A stretch of 27,296 bases of DNA, taken from a virus. A program made the translations under genes and the position numbers. Below are positions 8,490-14,603 of the stretch, piece after piece. The notes beneath the pieces were generated by a model. It was not told where the DNA came from. It was given only the letters and a program-made list of their open reading frames with translations, and searched no databases. The first letter of the stretch is position 1; every line of letters starts with the position of its first letter. Where the stretch lies: the IMG/VR virus record IMGVR_UViG_3300007354_000014, positions 1 to 27,296 of that record; one strand, 5' to 3'.

Positions 8490-8492
8490 CTC

Positions 8493-8516
8493 TGCCGCCG
8501 GGGGAGTCGAACCCCC
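8493..8516 (-). other. tRNA T-arm-like hairpin (no complete tRNA)
   Basis: On the minus strand GGGGG-TTCGACT-CCCCC forms a five-pair stem with a canonical T-loop, followed by GGCGGCA where a tRNA acceptor strand would be. The matching TGCCGCC is not found in the preceding ~100 bases, and no D-arm or anticodon arm is visible. It may be a tRNA 3' remnant, a mimic or coincidence. Confidence 0.35.
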
Positions 8517-8536
8517 GTTATTACCGTCGCGGCCGC

Positions 8537-8562
8537 GTGACAGTTTTTTCCTGTCACTTTTT
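8537..8562 (+). terminator. Plus-strand intrinsic terminator
   Basis: GTGACAG, loop TTTTTTC, CTGTCAC, then five T on the plus strand. It is in the gap between tail tube and chaperone genes, where all genes are on the minus strand. It would block antisense transcription or end a short plus-strand RNA. No clear promoter was found upstream. Confidence 0.55.
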
Positions 8563-8587
8563 ACTCGGTAGCCGAGCGTAGCCGAGG

Positions 8588-9541
8588 CTATGCCGCCACC
8601 GTAAACTTGCGCTGGGTAATCCCCGCCATCGCGTTTCCGCTGATGTCCTGGATTCCGCCGACAAGCACCTGGTATGCCGCGGCCGCCGTTAACGGCGCGG
8701 TCGGGGTGAACGTGATCTTCGACGTATTCGGCACGCCCGCGACTACGGTATGCACATACGCCCCGGCGACGACGGTCTTATCTGCGTCTTTGATCACCGT
8801 AACGTATTTCTGGACGGCCATCCAGCTCTTGCACTCCTCGCCGAGAATCACTTCGATCACCGACGTCCCGTCCACATCCGCGAGTCCGGCGGCGTCGGCG
8901 GGAATAAGCGTCAATACGTCCGACACCTCCGCCTTGATCGACGAGACCGCAGGCGGGGTGACGTCGATATCCGCGATATCGGGATCGCCGCGAAGGACGA
9001 CGTTATGAAGCGTCGGCTTGCTGTTGTCAATAAACGTCGCGAGTTCGCACGGAAACGAATGTTCTTCGGCGGGTTTGAACGTGATATTCAAATCCTTGAT
9101 CGACGCGACTTTCCAGAACGTATAGTCGTCGTCGAGGAATAACGGATCGTCGTCCCCGCTGCCGTCCGCCGCGAGTTTGTTGATCGGGTGGATACGGAGC
9201 TTGACCGTCTTGTCCGTAATCCCTTCGTTGATTCGCGCGCCGAACCCGACCGCCTGATCCGCCCCGTCGGTGTAGAGTGTGGCTTGCGGCATACAGAGTA
9301 TCAGGTTGTCGATTGTGGTTTCGGCGATATCGAATTTGATACTTCCGTCGAGGCCCGTCATCTTGTGATCGACCGGCGTATCCCCGAACTGGTGGAACTT
9401 CTGTTCCCTGTACTTGGGGACGAGATTGACTTCCACGTTGCCGAGCGTGAGGCCGACATTGCGTTCGCCGGTTCCGTTGTCGACATACAGCAGACACGGC
9501 CCCTGAATTACGTTTGCGATATTCCCGTAATTTGTTGGCAT
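8588..9541 (-). CDS. Major tail tube protein with C-terminal Ig-like domain
   Basis: 317 residues. The N-terminal ~200 (MPTNYGNIANVIQGPCLLYV, then VPKYREQKFHQFGDTPVDHK) fit a phage tail tube protein: a mostly beta fold placed before chaperone and tape measure. The last ~110 residues begin with VTPPAVSSIKAEVSD and end with FTPTAPLTAAAAYQVLVGG and DISGNAMAG, the pattern of bacterial Ig-like (SbsA/Big-type) domains often displayed on tail tubes. No sheath gene lies beside it, which argues for a non-contractile tail. Its ribosome-binding site GGAGG (eight bases before ATG) is supplied by repeat R3. The stop of the 31-codon ORF upstream touches the start codon. Confidence 0.75.
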   Translation of the reverse strand: MPTNYGNIANVIQGPCLLYVDNGTGERNVGLTLGNVEVNLVPKYREQKFHQFGDTPVDHKMTGLDGSIKFDIAETTIDNLILCMPQATLYTDGADQAVGFGARINEGITDKTVKLRIHPINKLAADGSGDDDPLFLDDDYTFWKVASIKDLNITFKPAEEHSFPCELATFIDNSKPTLHNVVLRGDPDIADIDVTPPAVSSIKAEVSDVLTLIPADAAGLADVDGTSVIEVILGEECKSWMAVQKYVTVIKDADKTVVAGAYVHTVVAGVPNTSKITFTPTAPLTAAAAYQVLVGGIQDISGNAMAGITQRKFTVAA

Positions 9542-9637
9542 TTAGATACCCTCCGACCCGCACGATGCGGGGAGTCCCGTGATAACAGGGATGTCATTGA
9601 GCGGGACGACTTTCTCGAACGTCACTTTTACTTTCAT
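9542..9637 (-). CDS. Small protein (31 residues) running into repeat R3
   Basis: A short frame beginning MKVKVTFEKVVPLND with a good ribosome-binding site (CGGAGGG, about six bases before ATG). Its last 18 or so residues (IPVITGLPASCGSEGI) are encoded by repeat R3, and its stop codon immediately abuts the tail-tube ATG. It may be a real small head-tail protein or a gene truncated by the repeat. Position between the gp38-like gene and the tube fits the small Mu gp38-type slot, but the sequence was not recognised. Confidence 0.45.
   Translation of the reverse strand: MKVKVTFEKVVPLNDIPVITGLPASCGSEGI
9550..9607 (-). repeat. Palindromic repeat R3 (family R)
   Basis: First stem CCCGCA/TGCGGG, outer stem GTCCCG/CGGGAC enclosing TGATAACA/TGTCATTG-like arms. 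In transcription direction it ends GTCGGAGG, which supplies the tail-tube Shine-Dalgarno. Its reading frame in the small gene differs from the GTSPI frame seen in most coding copies. Confidence 0.8.
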
Positions 9638-9653
9638 TTTTCCCTCCGTTTGA

Positions 9654-9932
9654 TTACTCAAATATCACATCGATCACGCCGTTCGACCGGAACGCCTTAA
9701 GCCTGAGTTCGTCGTCCGGCGTTACCCACGCTTCGATCGGGCCGTCCTTCCAGTAGTGCAGAGTTTTCCCGAACAGTTCGTCGAGACCCATCTTCCGCAG
9801 GTTCAGCATGACCTTCTTCTTGACCGTCACTACGGCCTTCCGTTTTCGACCCCCATAGATGGGGGGAGTGCCGGGATTCGACATGGATGTCGAATCCGGC
9901 GCCCGTGATTCTTTTTTCTTTACAATATCCAT
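9654..9932 (-). CDS. Small head-tail protein with in-frame repeat (gp38-like position)
   Basis: A 92-residue basic protein in the slot of Mu gp38-like small proteins, between the gp37-like protein and the tube. The start has GGGAGG seven bases upstream. Residues about 10-28 (DSTSMSNPGTPPIYGG) are encoded by repeat R4 inserted in frame after the first few codons. The conserved body is probably KKKVMLNLRKMGLDELFGKT through WVTPDDELRLKAFRSNGVID. The function is not recognised. The repeat sits at the N-terminal edge, where it should disturb the fold least. Confidence 0.7.
   Translation of the reverse strand: MDIVKKKESRAPDSTSMSNPGTPPIYGGRKRKAVVTVKKKVMLNLRKMGLDELFGKTLHYWKDGPIEAWVTPDDELRLKAFRSNGVIDVIFE
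9845..9900 (-). repeat. Palindromic repeat R4, inside a coding sequence
   Basis: First stem CCCCCAT/ATGGGGG, outer stem GCCGG/CCGGC enclosing ATTCGACAT/ATGTCGAAT. It is in frame in the small protein gene and encodes the GTPPI variant of the GTSPI motif. At its transcription-downstream end it reads GTCG without GGAGG. Confidence 0.85.
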
Positions 9933-9950
9933 ATATTTCCTCCCATTGTT

Positions 9951-10430
9951 TTATACTACCGGCGGAATGTACGCCTCGAGGTCGTCCACGGCGCAGAACA
10001 CGCTGAATTGGAATTCCAGTTCGACATCCGCGACTGCGTTCCCCCTGATGATCGTCGACGTGTCCGAGTACTCGATCATGCCGGGATTGATTCCGCAATG
10101 CTGGAGTCCGGTCGAATGCTCCAGCACGGCGTACGGCGCGAGAGCATCGAGTATCGCGTTCATCCACCCGTCCGCTTCCGCTTCCGTTTTCCCGCAGACT
10201 GCGAGCACGATAGGCTGGAACACGTCGTACTTCCGTATCCGCATTTCCTTCTGGAAATTCGGTTCTTTTTTCATCACCGGTACGATCCGCGCGTTCTGCG
10301 ACAGGATACTTGCCCACGGCGCGAGCTTGTAAACCCCTTCCTCTTTCACATTGAGGTAGATTTTCCCGTCCGGGATCGTTGTCTGCGCGAGCACCAGCGT
10401 CTTCAGGTAATCCTTGAATATTGAAATCAT
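9951..10430 (-). CDS. Mu gp37-like head-tail/tail terminator protein (DUF1834-like)
   Basis: 159 residues, placed between the gpG-like and tube genes as Mu gp37 is. Features include MISIFKDYLKTLVL at the start, a central beta segment RKYDVFQPIVLAV, then EAEADGWMNAILDALAPY, and C-terminal VADVELEFQFSVFC, which fits DUF1834-type tail completion proteins. GGGAGG of repeat R5 is seven bases before ATG. It probably acts at the head-tail joint or tail terminus; this rests on gene order plus general similarity. Confidence 0.65.
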   Translation of the reverse strand: MISIFKDYLKTLVLAQTTIPDGKIYLNVKEEGVYKLAPWASILSQNARIVPVMKKEPNFQKEMRIRKYDVFQPIVLAVCGKTEAEADGWMNAILDALAPYAVLEHSTGLQHCGINPGMIEYSDTSTIIRGNAVADVELEFQFSVFCAVDDLEAYIPPVV

Positions 10431-10437
10431 ACTTTTT

Positions 10438-10496
10438 CCTCCCGACCCCCACGGATGGGGGGAGTGCCGAGATTCGACATGGATGTCGAAACCGGC
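10438..10496 (-). repeat. Palindromic repeat R5 (family R)
   Basis: First stem CCCCCA/TGGGGG, outer GCCG/CGGC enclosing TTCGACAT/ATGTCGAA. The transcription-downstream end is GTCGGGAGG, the Shine-Dalgarno of the gp37-like gene. Confidence 0.85.
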
Positions 10497-10499
10497 GTT

Positions 10500-10536
10500 T
10501 CGTCACCCCGAGTTTATCGAGGGGTTGTCGAGGTAC
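10500..10536. repeat. Short CCCCGAG...CTCGGGG-type dispersed repeat
   Basis: TCACCCCGAGTTTATCGAGGGG followed by TGTCGAGG belongs to the widespread class of short genomic repeats that translate as HPEFIEG or similar. It encodes the last residues (RTSTTPR) and stop codon of the gpG-like gene, so it has replaced that gene's natural end. Confidence 0.5.
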
Positions 10537-11023
10537 GACTCACGAGCCAATCGCCGATCATGTCTTTTATTCCGTCGATATCCTGTTCGCTCCACCCAAG
10601 GTACGGCCGCGCGGGCATCTTGACCTCTTTGACGAATACGTCCTTCCCGTCCGCGCCGACGAAATGCAGGTATCCACCGTCCTTCGCTTTGATCGTTCCT
10701 CCGTACTGGTGGATCGCGCTGTACCGTTTATTCGACAGCACCGCGACCTCTCTGGCGGACGGACTGATCCGGTGAGTGACGCTTGCCGCGAGCTGGCCTT
10801 TATCCGTCAACGTTTTCCCGCCGGTTCGCTTAGCCCGTTCCGACGGTTTCCACGGTTTCCCCTGCGGATCGACCTGATCCTGAAACCGCGCCTGCGTCTG
10901 CGATACCTCGAAGACCCCGATTGCGTCGAGAACCCGCGAGAAATCCTCTTTATCGAGTTCCGCGATGATCTGATCGAGGTTCTCGAACCCTTCGAGCCGG
11001 ACGGTTTCGCTTGCGGTGGACAT
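10514..11023 (-). CDS. Phage virion morphogenesis protein (Mu gpG-like)
   Basis: 169 residues matching the tail completion/virion morphogenesis family. The diagnostic order is visible: RFQDQVDPQGKPWKPSER (about 46-63), LTDKGQLAASVTHRIS, then YSAIHQYGGTIKAK. These correspond to the family's W-x-P-L, G-x-L-x-x-S and Y-A-x-I-H-Q-x-G signatures. It is expected to act at the head-tail connector or in tail completion. The start at 11023 follows the previous stop with no gap and only a weak ribosome-binding site (CGGGG), so translation is probably coupled. The C-terminal seven residues come from a dispersed repeat. Confidence 0.85.
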   Translation of the reverse strand: MSTASETVRLEGFENLDQIIAELDKEDFSRVLDAIGVFEVSQTQARFQDQVDPQGKPWKPSERAKRTGGKTLTDKGQLAASVTHRISPSAREVAVLSNKRYSAIHQYGGTIKAKDGGYLHFVGADGKDVFVKEVKMPARPYLGWSEQDIDGIKDMIGDWLVSRTSTTPR

Positions 11024-11024
11024 T

Positions 11025-11240
11025 TCAAACCCCGACGGAATGTGCGTGAATCGGTAAATCCCGATGCGCCCGGTACTTTAATCGCTTGAGGTTTCTTCCG
11101 AAATACTTGTTGCCGGAAGCTCCCGCCGGAGCGGTTTTGCTTCCTTTCCTGATGCGGCTCCAGTCGGTATTGAATATCGCGTAGTTATGTTCCCAGTGGC
11201 TGGATTGTCCCCACAATAAATCGAATAATGACGTGCTCAT
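11025..11240 (-). CDS. Small hypothetical protein in the head-tail module
   Basis: 71 residues, tryptophan-rich at the N-terminus (LFDLLWGQSSHWEHNY) and strongly basic in the C-terminal half (RNLKRLKYRAHRDLPIHAHS). The start has CGGAGG five to six bases upstream and the stop abuts the gpG-like start, so it is translated with it. It is not recognised. It lies directly beyond the plus-strand transcription unit, whose -35 element is 17 bases upstream of its start codon, so plus- and minus-strand initiation share this spot. Confidence 0.6.
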   Translation of the reverse strand: MSTSLFDLLWGQSSHWEHNYAIFNTDWSRIRKGSKTAPAGASGNKYFGRNLKRLKYRAHRDLPIHAHSVGV

Positions 11241-11256
11241 AAATCCTCCGATTTTC

Positions 11257-11285
11257 TTGACTTTCCCGCTGTTTGATGCGATAAT
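11257..11285 (+). promoter_or_regulatory. Near-consensus plus-strand promoter
   Basis: TTGACT (11257-11262), a 17-base spacer, then GATAAT (11280-11285): each hexamer has five of six bases of the sigma-70 consensus at the optimal spacing. It points away from every protein gene nearby and towards the terminator at 11358-11390. Confidence 0.7.
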
Positions 11286-11291
11286 ATTAAT

Positions 11292-11390
11292 GCCAGCGGA
11301 GAACGTTTACTTACCTGAGTTTTTCGCGGAAGTCCCTCGTGGCGAGTGGGACAATCCATAACGCTCCAATTTCAGGGGCGTTATTTTTTT
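11292..11390 (+). ncRNA. Candidate ~100-nt phage small RNA, antisense orientation
   Basis: The unit is bounded by a near-consensus promoter and a perfect intrinsic terminator. It contains no plausible reading frame with a ribosome-binding site. Predicted structure: an unpaired 5' part, a bulged hairpin GTCC-CTCG-TGG-CGAG-GGAC at about 11332-11352, and the terminator hairpin. Apart from the overlap with the stop codon of the metalloprotease-like gene it lies between genes, so it is a trans-acting candidate or an antisense to the 5' leader of the next gene. No known RNA family was recognised. The single GTCCC-type hairpin with a short 3' handle is loosely like a lone CRISPR repeat, which is speculation. 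Expression is not proven. Confidence 0.6.
11358..11390 (+). terminator. Strong plus-strand intrinsic terminator
   Basis: Ten-pair stem ATAACGCTCC/GGGGCGTTAT (one G-T pair), loop AATTTCA, then six T. The T-run overlaps the stop codon of the minus-strand gene ending at 11381. Confidence 0.8.
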
Positions 11391-11785
11391 AACCCCTCTA
11401 TAAATCTCCAGAACTCCGCGACCAGCATTCCGGCCGTTTCAGCGAGAGCTTCTTCGCGCGCCTTTTGACGCTTGCTCTGCTTCCCGAGCTTGTACCCGAA
11501 ATTCAGCTTGCCGGTATTGATCTCGATGTACAGCAGCGCGGCGTGCAGGCATTCGTGCGTCAGGCTGTTCATCGTATCCCCTTCGAGATGCAGGTAAATG
11601 GTCCCGATGTAGGGATGAGTGAGCGCACCCTTTCGTTTTATATCAGAAGTAAAGAAAGCCTCGTACTCGGAATACTCCCCCTTCAGACGCTGATCTAAAA
11701 GTCTCTGCATCCGGCGCCGCGTATCGCAGACGCACAGGTGAAACCGGAAATGCCCGTCCAGCGTGATATGTGTCCTGCGGATCAT
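11381..11785 (-). CDS. Small HExxH putative metalloprotease-like protein
   Basis: 134 residues with the zinc-protease signature HECLH inside NSLTHECLHAALLYIE (about residues 73-88), and a downstream acidic helix REEALAETAGMLVAEFW that could supply the third ligand as in gluzincins. The preceding strand GTIYLHLEGDTM fits the edge-strand plus helix arrangement of minimal metalloprotease folds. It overlaps the gp36-like stop by ATGA, so expression is coupled to head-tail genes. Members of this kind are usually uncharacterised phage proteins. Possible roles are virion protein processing or attack on a host protein; neither is shown. There is no signal peptide. Confidence 0.6.
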   Translation of the reverse strand: MIRRTHITLDGHFRFHLCVCDTRRRMQRLLDQRLKGEYSEYEAFFTSDIKRKGALTHPYIGTIYLHLEGDTMNSLTHECLHAALLYIEINTGKLNFGYKLGKQSKRQKAREEALAETAGMLVAEFWRFIEGLKK

Positions 11786-12219
11786 ACGAAACCGTCCAGA
11801 TCGAACGGGGATTCCGGGGTGATATAGCTCGCTCTTGACGGCGGGGTGACCGCGCCGGTATCCGATGTTACCCCGATATCCGCCTTCTTGTCGGCAACCC
11901 GTTCGAGAAAGCGCACTGCGTCCTTGTACTTCTCGAGGATCGCTTTTTCGCTCGAACCCTCGACCATACCCTTTCGGGTTACGACGTAATAAATCGCCAT
12001 ATCCACCGCGAGGTCGGTCAGGATTGCGGGCACCGGATCGAGAGGGAGGGCGTAACGTCCCCCGATATATCCGTCGATCCGCGACCCGGCCTTCGCGATC
12101 ATCGCGTCGATCCTCGCCTCGATATCGGCATCCTCGTCCGTATCCGCGTCTGTCGCGTAGCTCTTCGCGGTGTCTTCGCCCATCGCGTCGTAAATATCCT
12201 CTTTCGTGCAGTAAGGCAT
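11782..12219 (-). CDS. Mu gp36-like head-tail adaptor (DUF1320-like)
   Basis: 145 residues matching the gp36/DUF1320 type: MPYCTKEDIYDAMG at the start, then ARIDAMIAKAGSRIDGYIGG, RYALPLDPVPAILTDLAVDM and AIYYVVTRKG. This is an all-helical adaptor that sits at the connector after the major capsid gene. A strong AAGGAG is seven bases upstream of ATG. The C-terminal part (VTPPSRASYITPESPF) is low complexity. Neighbours on both sides fit the Mu head-tail order. Confidence 0.85.
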   Translation of the reverse strand: MPYCTKEDIYDAMGEDTAKSYATDADTDEDADIEARIDAMIAKAGSRIDGYIGGRYALPLDPVPAILTDLAVDMAIYYVVTRKGMVEGSSEKAILEKYKDAVRFLERVADKKADIGVTSDTGAVTPPSRASYITPESPFDLDGFV

Positions 12220-12246
12220 AATTTCTCCTTATTTACAGCCTGCCTC

Positions 12247-12305
12247 ATCAGCGACCGCATGGATGCGGAAGTCCCGCGCGGACAGGGATGTCCAAGAGCG
12301 GGACG
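12247..12305 (-). repeat. Palindromic repeat R6 (degenerate left end)
   Basis: First stem CCGCAT/ATGCGG, outer GTCCCGC/GCGGGAC enclosing GGACA/TGTCC. Unlike most copies it reads GTCGCTGATGAGG at the transcription-downstream end, and the next gene uses a separate AAGGAG. It lies in the gap between the gp36-like gene and the 91-residue gene. Confidence 0.75.
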
Positions 12306-12357
12306 GCGGGGGGCTAATCCCGTCGTACGCCCAGTCTTTCGACTGGACGTTTCGGCT

Positions 12358-12633
12358 TTACTTTTTCGTCACACCGAGCGGGGTTTCCGCCTTTTCAGCC
12401 GGGGCTTTCTTGGCTTCAAGCTCCGCCTTCATTCTGGCGTTCTCCGCGAGTATCGCGGCCATGTTCTCCGCCGTTGCGGGAGCGTCAACCTTCTGGTATA
12501 CCGGCTTTCCGCCGACCCGTTTCGCGAGGTACTTATCCGCGAGATCGGGCGGTACCGCGAACGGTTTACCCGGCCCTACGCGGCCGCTCAAGCTGAGCAC
12601 GGAAATCTTCTTGATCCAGATTCTATTATCCAT
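12358..12633 (-). CDS. Small capsid-region protein (HI1506/gp35-like position)
   Basis: 91 residues from MDNRIWIKKISVLS. ATG at 12633 is preferred because AGGAGG (end of repeat R7) lies six bases upstream; a longer frame starting in the repeat has no ribosome-binding site. The order of features is a short beta/basic segment, PPDLADKYLAKRVGGKPVYQ, and a charged C-terminal coiled coil (ENMAAILAENARMKAELEAK). Mu-like phages carry a small protein at this site after the major capsid gene. The LADKYLAKRVGG part is similar in style to that family, but the assignment is from position. Confidence 0.6.
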   Translation of the reverse strand: MDNRIWIKKISVLSLSGRVGPGKPFAVPPDLADKYLAKRVGGKPVYQKVDAPATAENMAAILAENARMKAELEAKKAPAEKAETPLGVTKK

Positions 12634-12639
12634 TTTTAT

Positions 12640-12698
12640 CCTCCTGACCCCCATGGATGGGGGGAATGCCGAGATTCGACACGGATGTCGAAACCGGC
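12640..12698 (-). repeat. Palindromic repeat R7 (family R)
   Basis: First stem CCCCCAT/ATGGGGG, outer GCCG/CGGC enclosing TTCGACA/TGTCGAA. It fills the gap between the major capsid stop and the next gene, and its end GTCAGGAGG is that gene's Shine-Dalgarno. Confidence 0.85.
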
Positions 12699-13592
12699 TT
12701 ATGCGTTCACGACTTTCGCCATCAATTGAGGGAACCCGAACCCGGCGTTACCCTCGGAGTCCACGCCGACGTCCACGGACTTGTCGGTGAACGTATTGTC
12801 GCGGGTGGCGACCGTGGGGCCCTGCGATTCGACGAACAGAAGGGGCTTCATACCCTGTTTTGTGCTGGAGAAGTACCAATCTCCCGCGTCGGCGAGACGT
12901 GCGTCGGATATCACTTCATAACGGCCGTACGCGGGGTTGTTCGATCCCGAGCGCATAGCGATTCCGACCGCTTCCTCGAACTTTCCGAGAGCTTCAGGCG
13001 GGCAGAGGATCAGGTCAGGGATGATGTTCAGTGCGCGTCCCTGATCGTTGGGGTAACGCGCCATCGCGGGGCGAAGAGTGGCGATATCGGTCAGGATATG
13101 TTCGGCCGTATCCACGCCGGAACCCGTAAATAGGTTCTTGAACAGTCTGACACCGGAGATGTCGCTGAAGAACGGGATACCGTCGAACGCGAGTTCGGAC
13201 TCGCCGAGTTCGAGGAGGTCGAAAACGACGTTAGCCGGATATTGGGAACGGAAGCCGGTCCCGACTTCGTTCACGCGTTGTTTCAGCATCTGCGACAGCT
13301 TTGTTCCCGAACGGTCGAATGCCTTTTTGTACAGCACCTTGATCCCTATCGACCACGCGCGCTTGCGGATCGTATAGTCGTAGCTCTTGAGCGATTCGAT
13401 GGTGCGGGGCCCGATCCATTCCATCAGCGAAGGAATCTGACCGATCCACTCGAACACCGTCAGGTTCTCGCTGTCCTGTATTTCGGACGTGAAAAGCTGG
13501 TAGGTGGTCGGTGTGTCGCGGAAAACGTTATTGAACTCGTCGCGCACCATCTTTTCGATACGGTTGAGTTCGTCGATTGAAATTCTCGGCAT
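12699..13592 (-). CDS. Major capsid protein (Mu gpT-like)
   Basis: 297 residues, typical for Mu gpT-type HK97-fold capsid proteins. The N-terminus resembles Mu T: FNNVFRDTPTTYQLFTSEIQ, then FEWIGQIPSLMEWIGPR (about 48-64), the hallmark W-x-G-x-x-P-x-x-x-x-W-x-G motif. A second conserved region is FDLLELGESELAFDGIPFFS, and the last part has LFVESQGPTVATRDN. GGAGG of repeat R8 is nine bases before ATG. It follows the decoration protein and precedes the joining genes, as expected. Confidence 0.92.
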   Translation of the reverse strand: MPRISIDELNRIEKMVRDEFNNVFRDTPTTYQLFTSEIQDSENLTVFEWIGQIPSLMEWIGPRTIESLKSYDYTIRKRAWSIGIKVLYKKAFDRSGTKLSQMLKQRVNEVGTGFRSQYPANVVFDLLELGESELAFDGIPFFSDISGVRLFKNLFTGSGVDTAEHILTDIATLRPAMARYPNDQGRALNIIPDLILCPPEALGKFEEAVGIAMRSGSNNPAYGRYEVISDARLADAGDWYFSSTKQGMKPLLFVESQGPTVATRDNTFTDKSVDVGVDSEGNAGFGFPQLMAKVVNA

Positions 13593-13601
13593 TTAATTTA
13601 C

Positions 13602-13660
13602 CCTCCGACTCGCACGAGGCGAGAAGCCCCACGAATACATGGATGTAATAGAGTGGGGCG
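13602..13660 (-). repeat. Palindromic repeat R8 (family R)
   Basis: First stem CTCGC/GCGAG, outer GCCCCAC/GTGGGGC enclosing ATTACATCCATGTATT-like arms. In transcription direction it ends GTCGGAGG, which is the Shine-Dalgarno of the major capsid gene. Confidence 0.85.
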
Positions 13661-13673
13661 ATAACGACACTTT

Positions 13674-14603
13674 TTATAACGAGAACACGAACAGGTTGAC
13701 CTTCTTCGAGGCTAACGCCGCTCTGGCCGCGCCGGTAGTCGCGTACACTGTTACCTTACCGGCCTCGCAGATGACATCCGAGATCGCTTTGTTCGAACCC
13801 GGGTCTTCCGCGAACGTCGCGAACACGACACCGTCGGCGGTCATATCCGCCACCGCGATTTCTCCCGACGCGTCGGTCGTTTCCTGAGCGATCAGTACCG
13901 CGCAGGTGACGATCCGTTTACCTCCGGCCTTCGGTATCCCGGCGCCTTTTGCCTGCAGGTCGAGGTCGACATCCGCGCCCGCGCCTTCGGCGTAAACTTT
14001 TCCGCCGTACACATCGACCGATTCGGTCCCTTTCGGTTTCAACGCGAGCGGGATATTGGCGTCGGTACCCTTCGCCTCCATGATGTTATCGTTGAGTTCC
14101 ATCGCCTGCGCGACAACAGCGGGATCGTCGGTCTGGATCGCGTCGCCCGCGGTAGTAGGACGAACCGCTAAATCGACGGCGTCGCGGCTCATATCGCCGG
14201 ATATCGTCTGAGGTCCGGTTACCACGGGATCAATCAGCCAGCTCACGCCTACCACGACGTCGATAATTTCACCGGCGATGATACCGTTTCCGACCGTTTT
14301 CGACAGCGCGGAAGAACCGGAAAAATACACCATGTTCCCGATATCTGTCTGCGCGGCGGCGGCTGTCGGGTACTCGAACGGTTTACCGGCCTCGAGCTCG
14401 ACATGCGAGTCTTCGCCCGTAGCTCCGGCGTTGTGCTTCGCGATACCCGCGAACCGGTATCCGGCCACATTGTCGCCCTTGCGGGTGTAACCGTCGGTAT
14501 CGAAACAGGCGATTTCGTCGGTATCGATACTCTGGTCGGTTGCCATTATTCCCTGGCGTATTTTCGATACGCCGTTCTCACGGTACCGTAAAATCTGCGC
14601 CAT
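13674..14603 (-). CDS. Capsid decoration-like protein (DUF2190-like N-terminus)
   Basis: 309 residues between protease/scaffold and major capsid, the slot of head decoration proteins. The N-terminal ~110 residues (VAGYRFAGIAKHNAG, FEYPTAAAAQTDIGNMVYFS, GNGIIAGEIIDVVVGVSWLI) look like the small beta-rich DUF2190-type decoration domain. The C-terminal two-thirds is a separate repetitive beta region rich in Ala, Gly and Asp (LALKPKGTESVDVYGGKV, DLDLQAKGAG) ending ALASKKVNLFVFSL, which could be a projecting domain. Start and protease stop overlap as TAATG, and AAGGAGG is just upstream, so the two are co-translated. Confidence 0.65.
   Translation of the reverse strand: MAQILRYRENGVSKIRQGIMATDQSIDTDEIACFDTDGYTRKGDNVAGYRFAGIAKHNAGATGEDSHVELEAGKPFEYPTAAAAQTDIGNMVYFSGSSALSKTVGNGIIAGEIIDVVVGVSWLIDPVVTGPQTISGDMSRDAVDLAVRPTTAGDAIQTDDPAVVAQAMELNDNIMEAKGTDANIPLALKPKGTESVDVYGGKVYAEGAGADVDLDLQAKGAGIPKAGGKRIVTCAVLIAQETTDASGEIAVADMTADGVVFATFAEDPGSNKAISDVICEAGKVTVYATTGAARAALASKKVNLFVFSL

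Noticed and set aside
8480-8600. A complete tRNA gene on the minus strand
   Set aside because: Only a T-arm-like hairpin exists. The 5' acceptor strand, D-arm and anticodon arm are missing.
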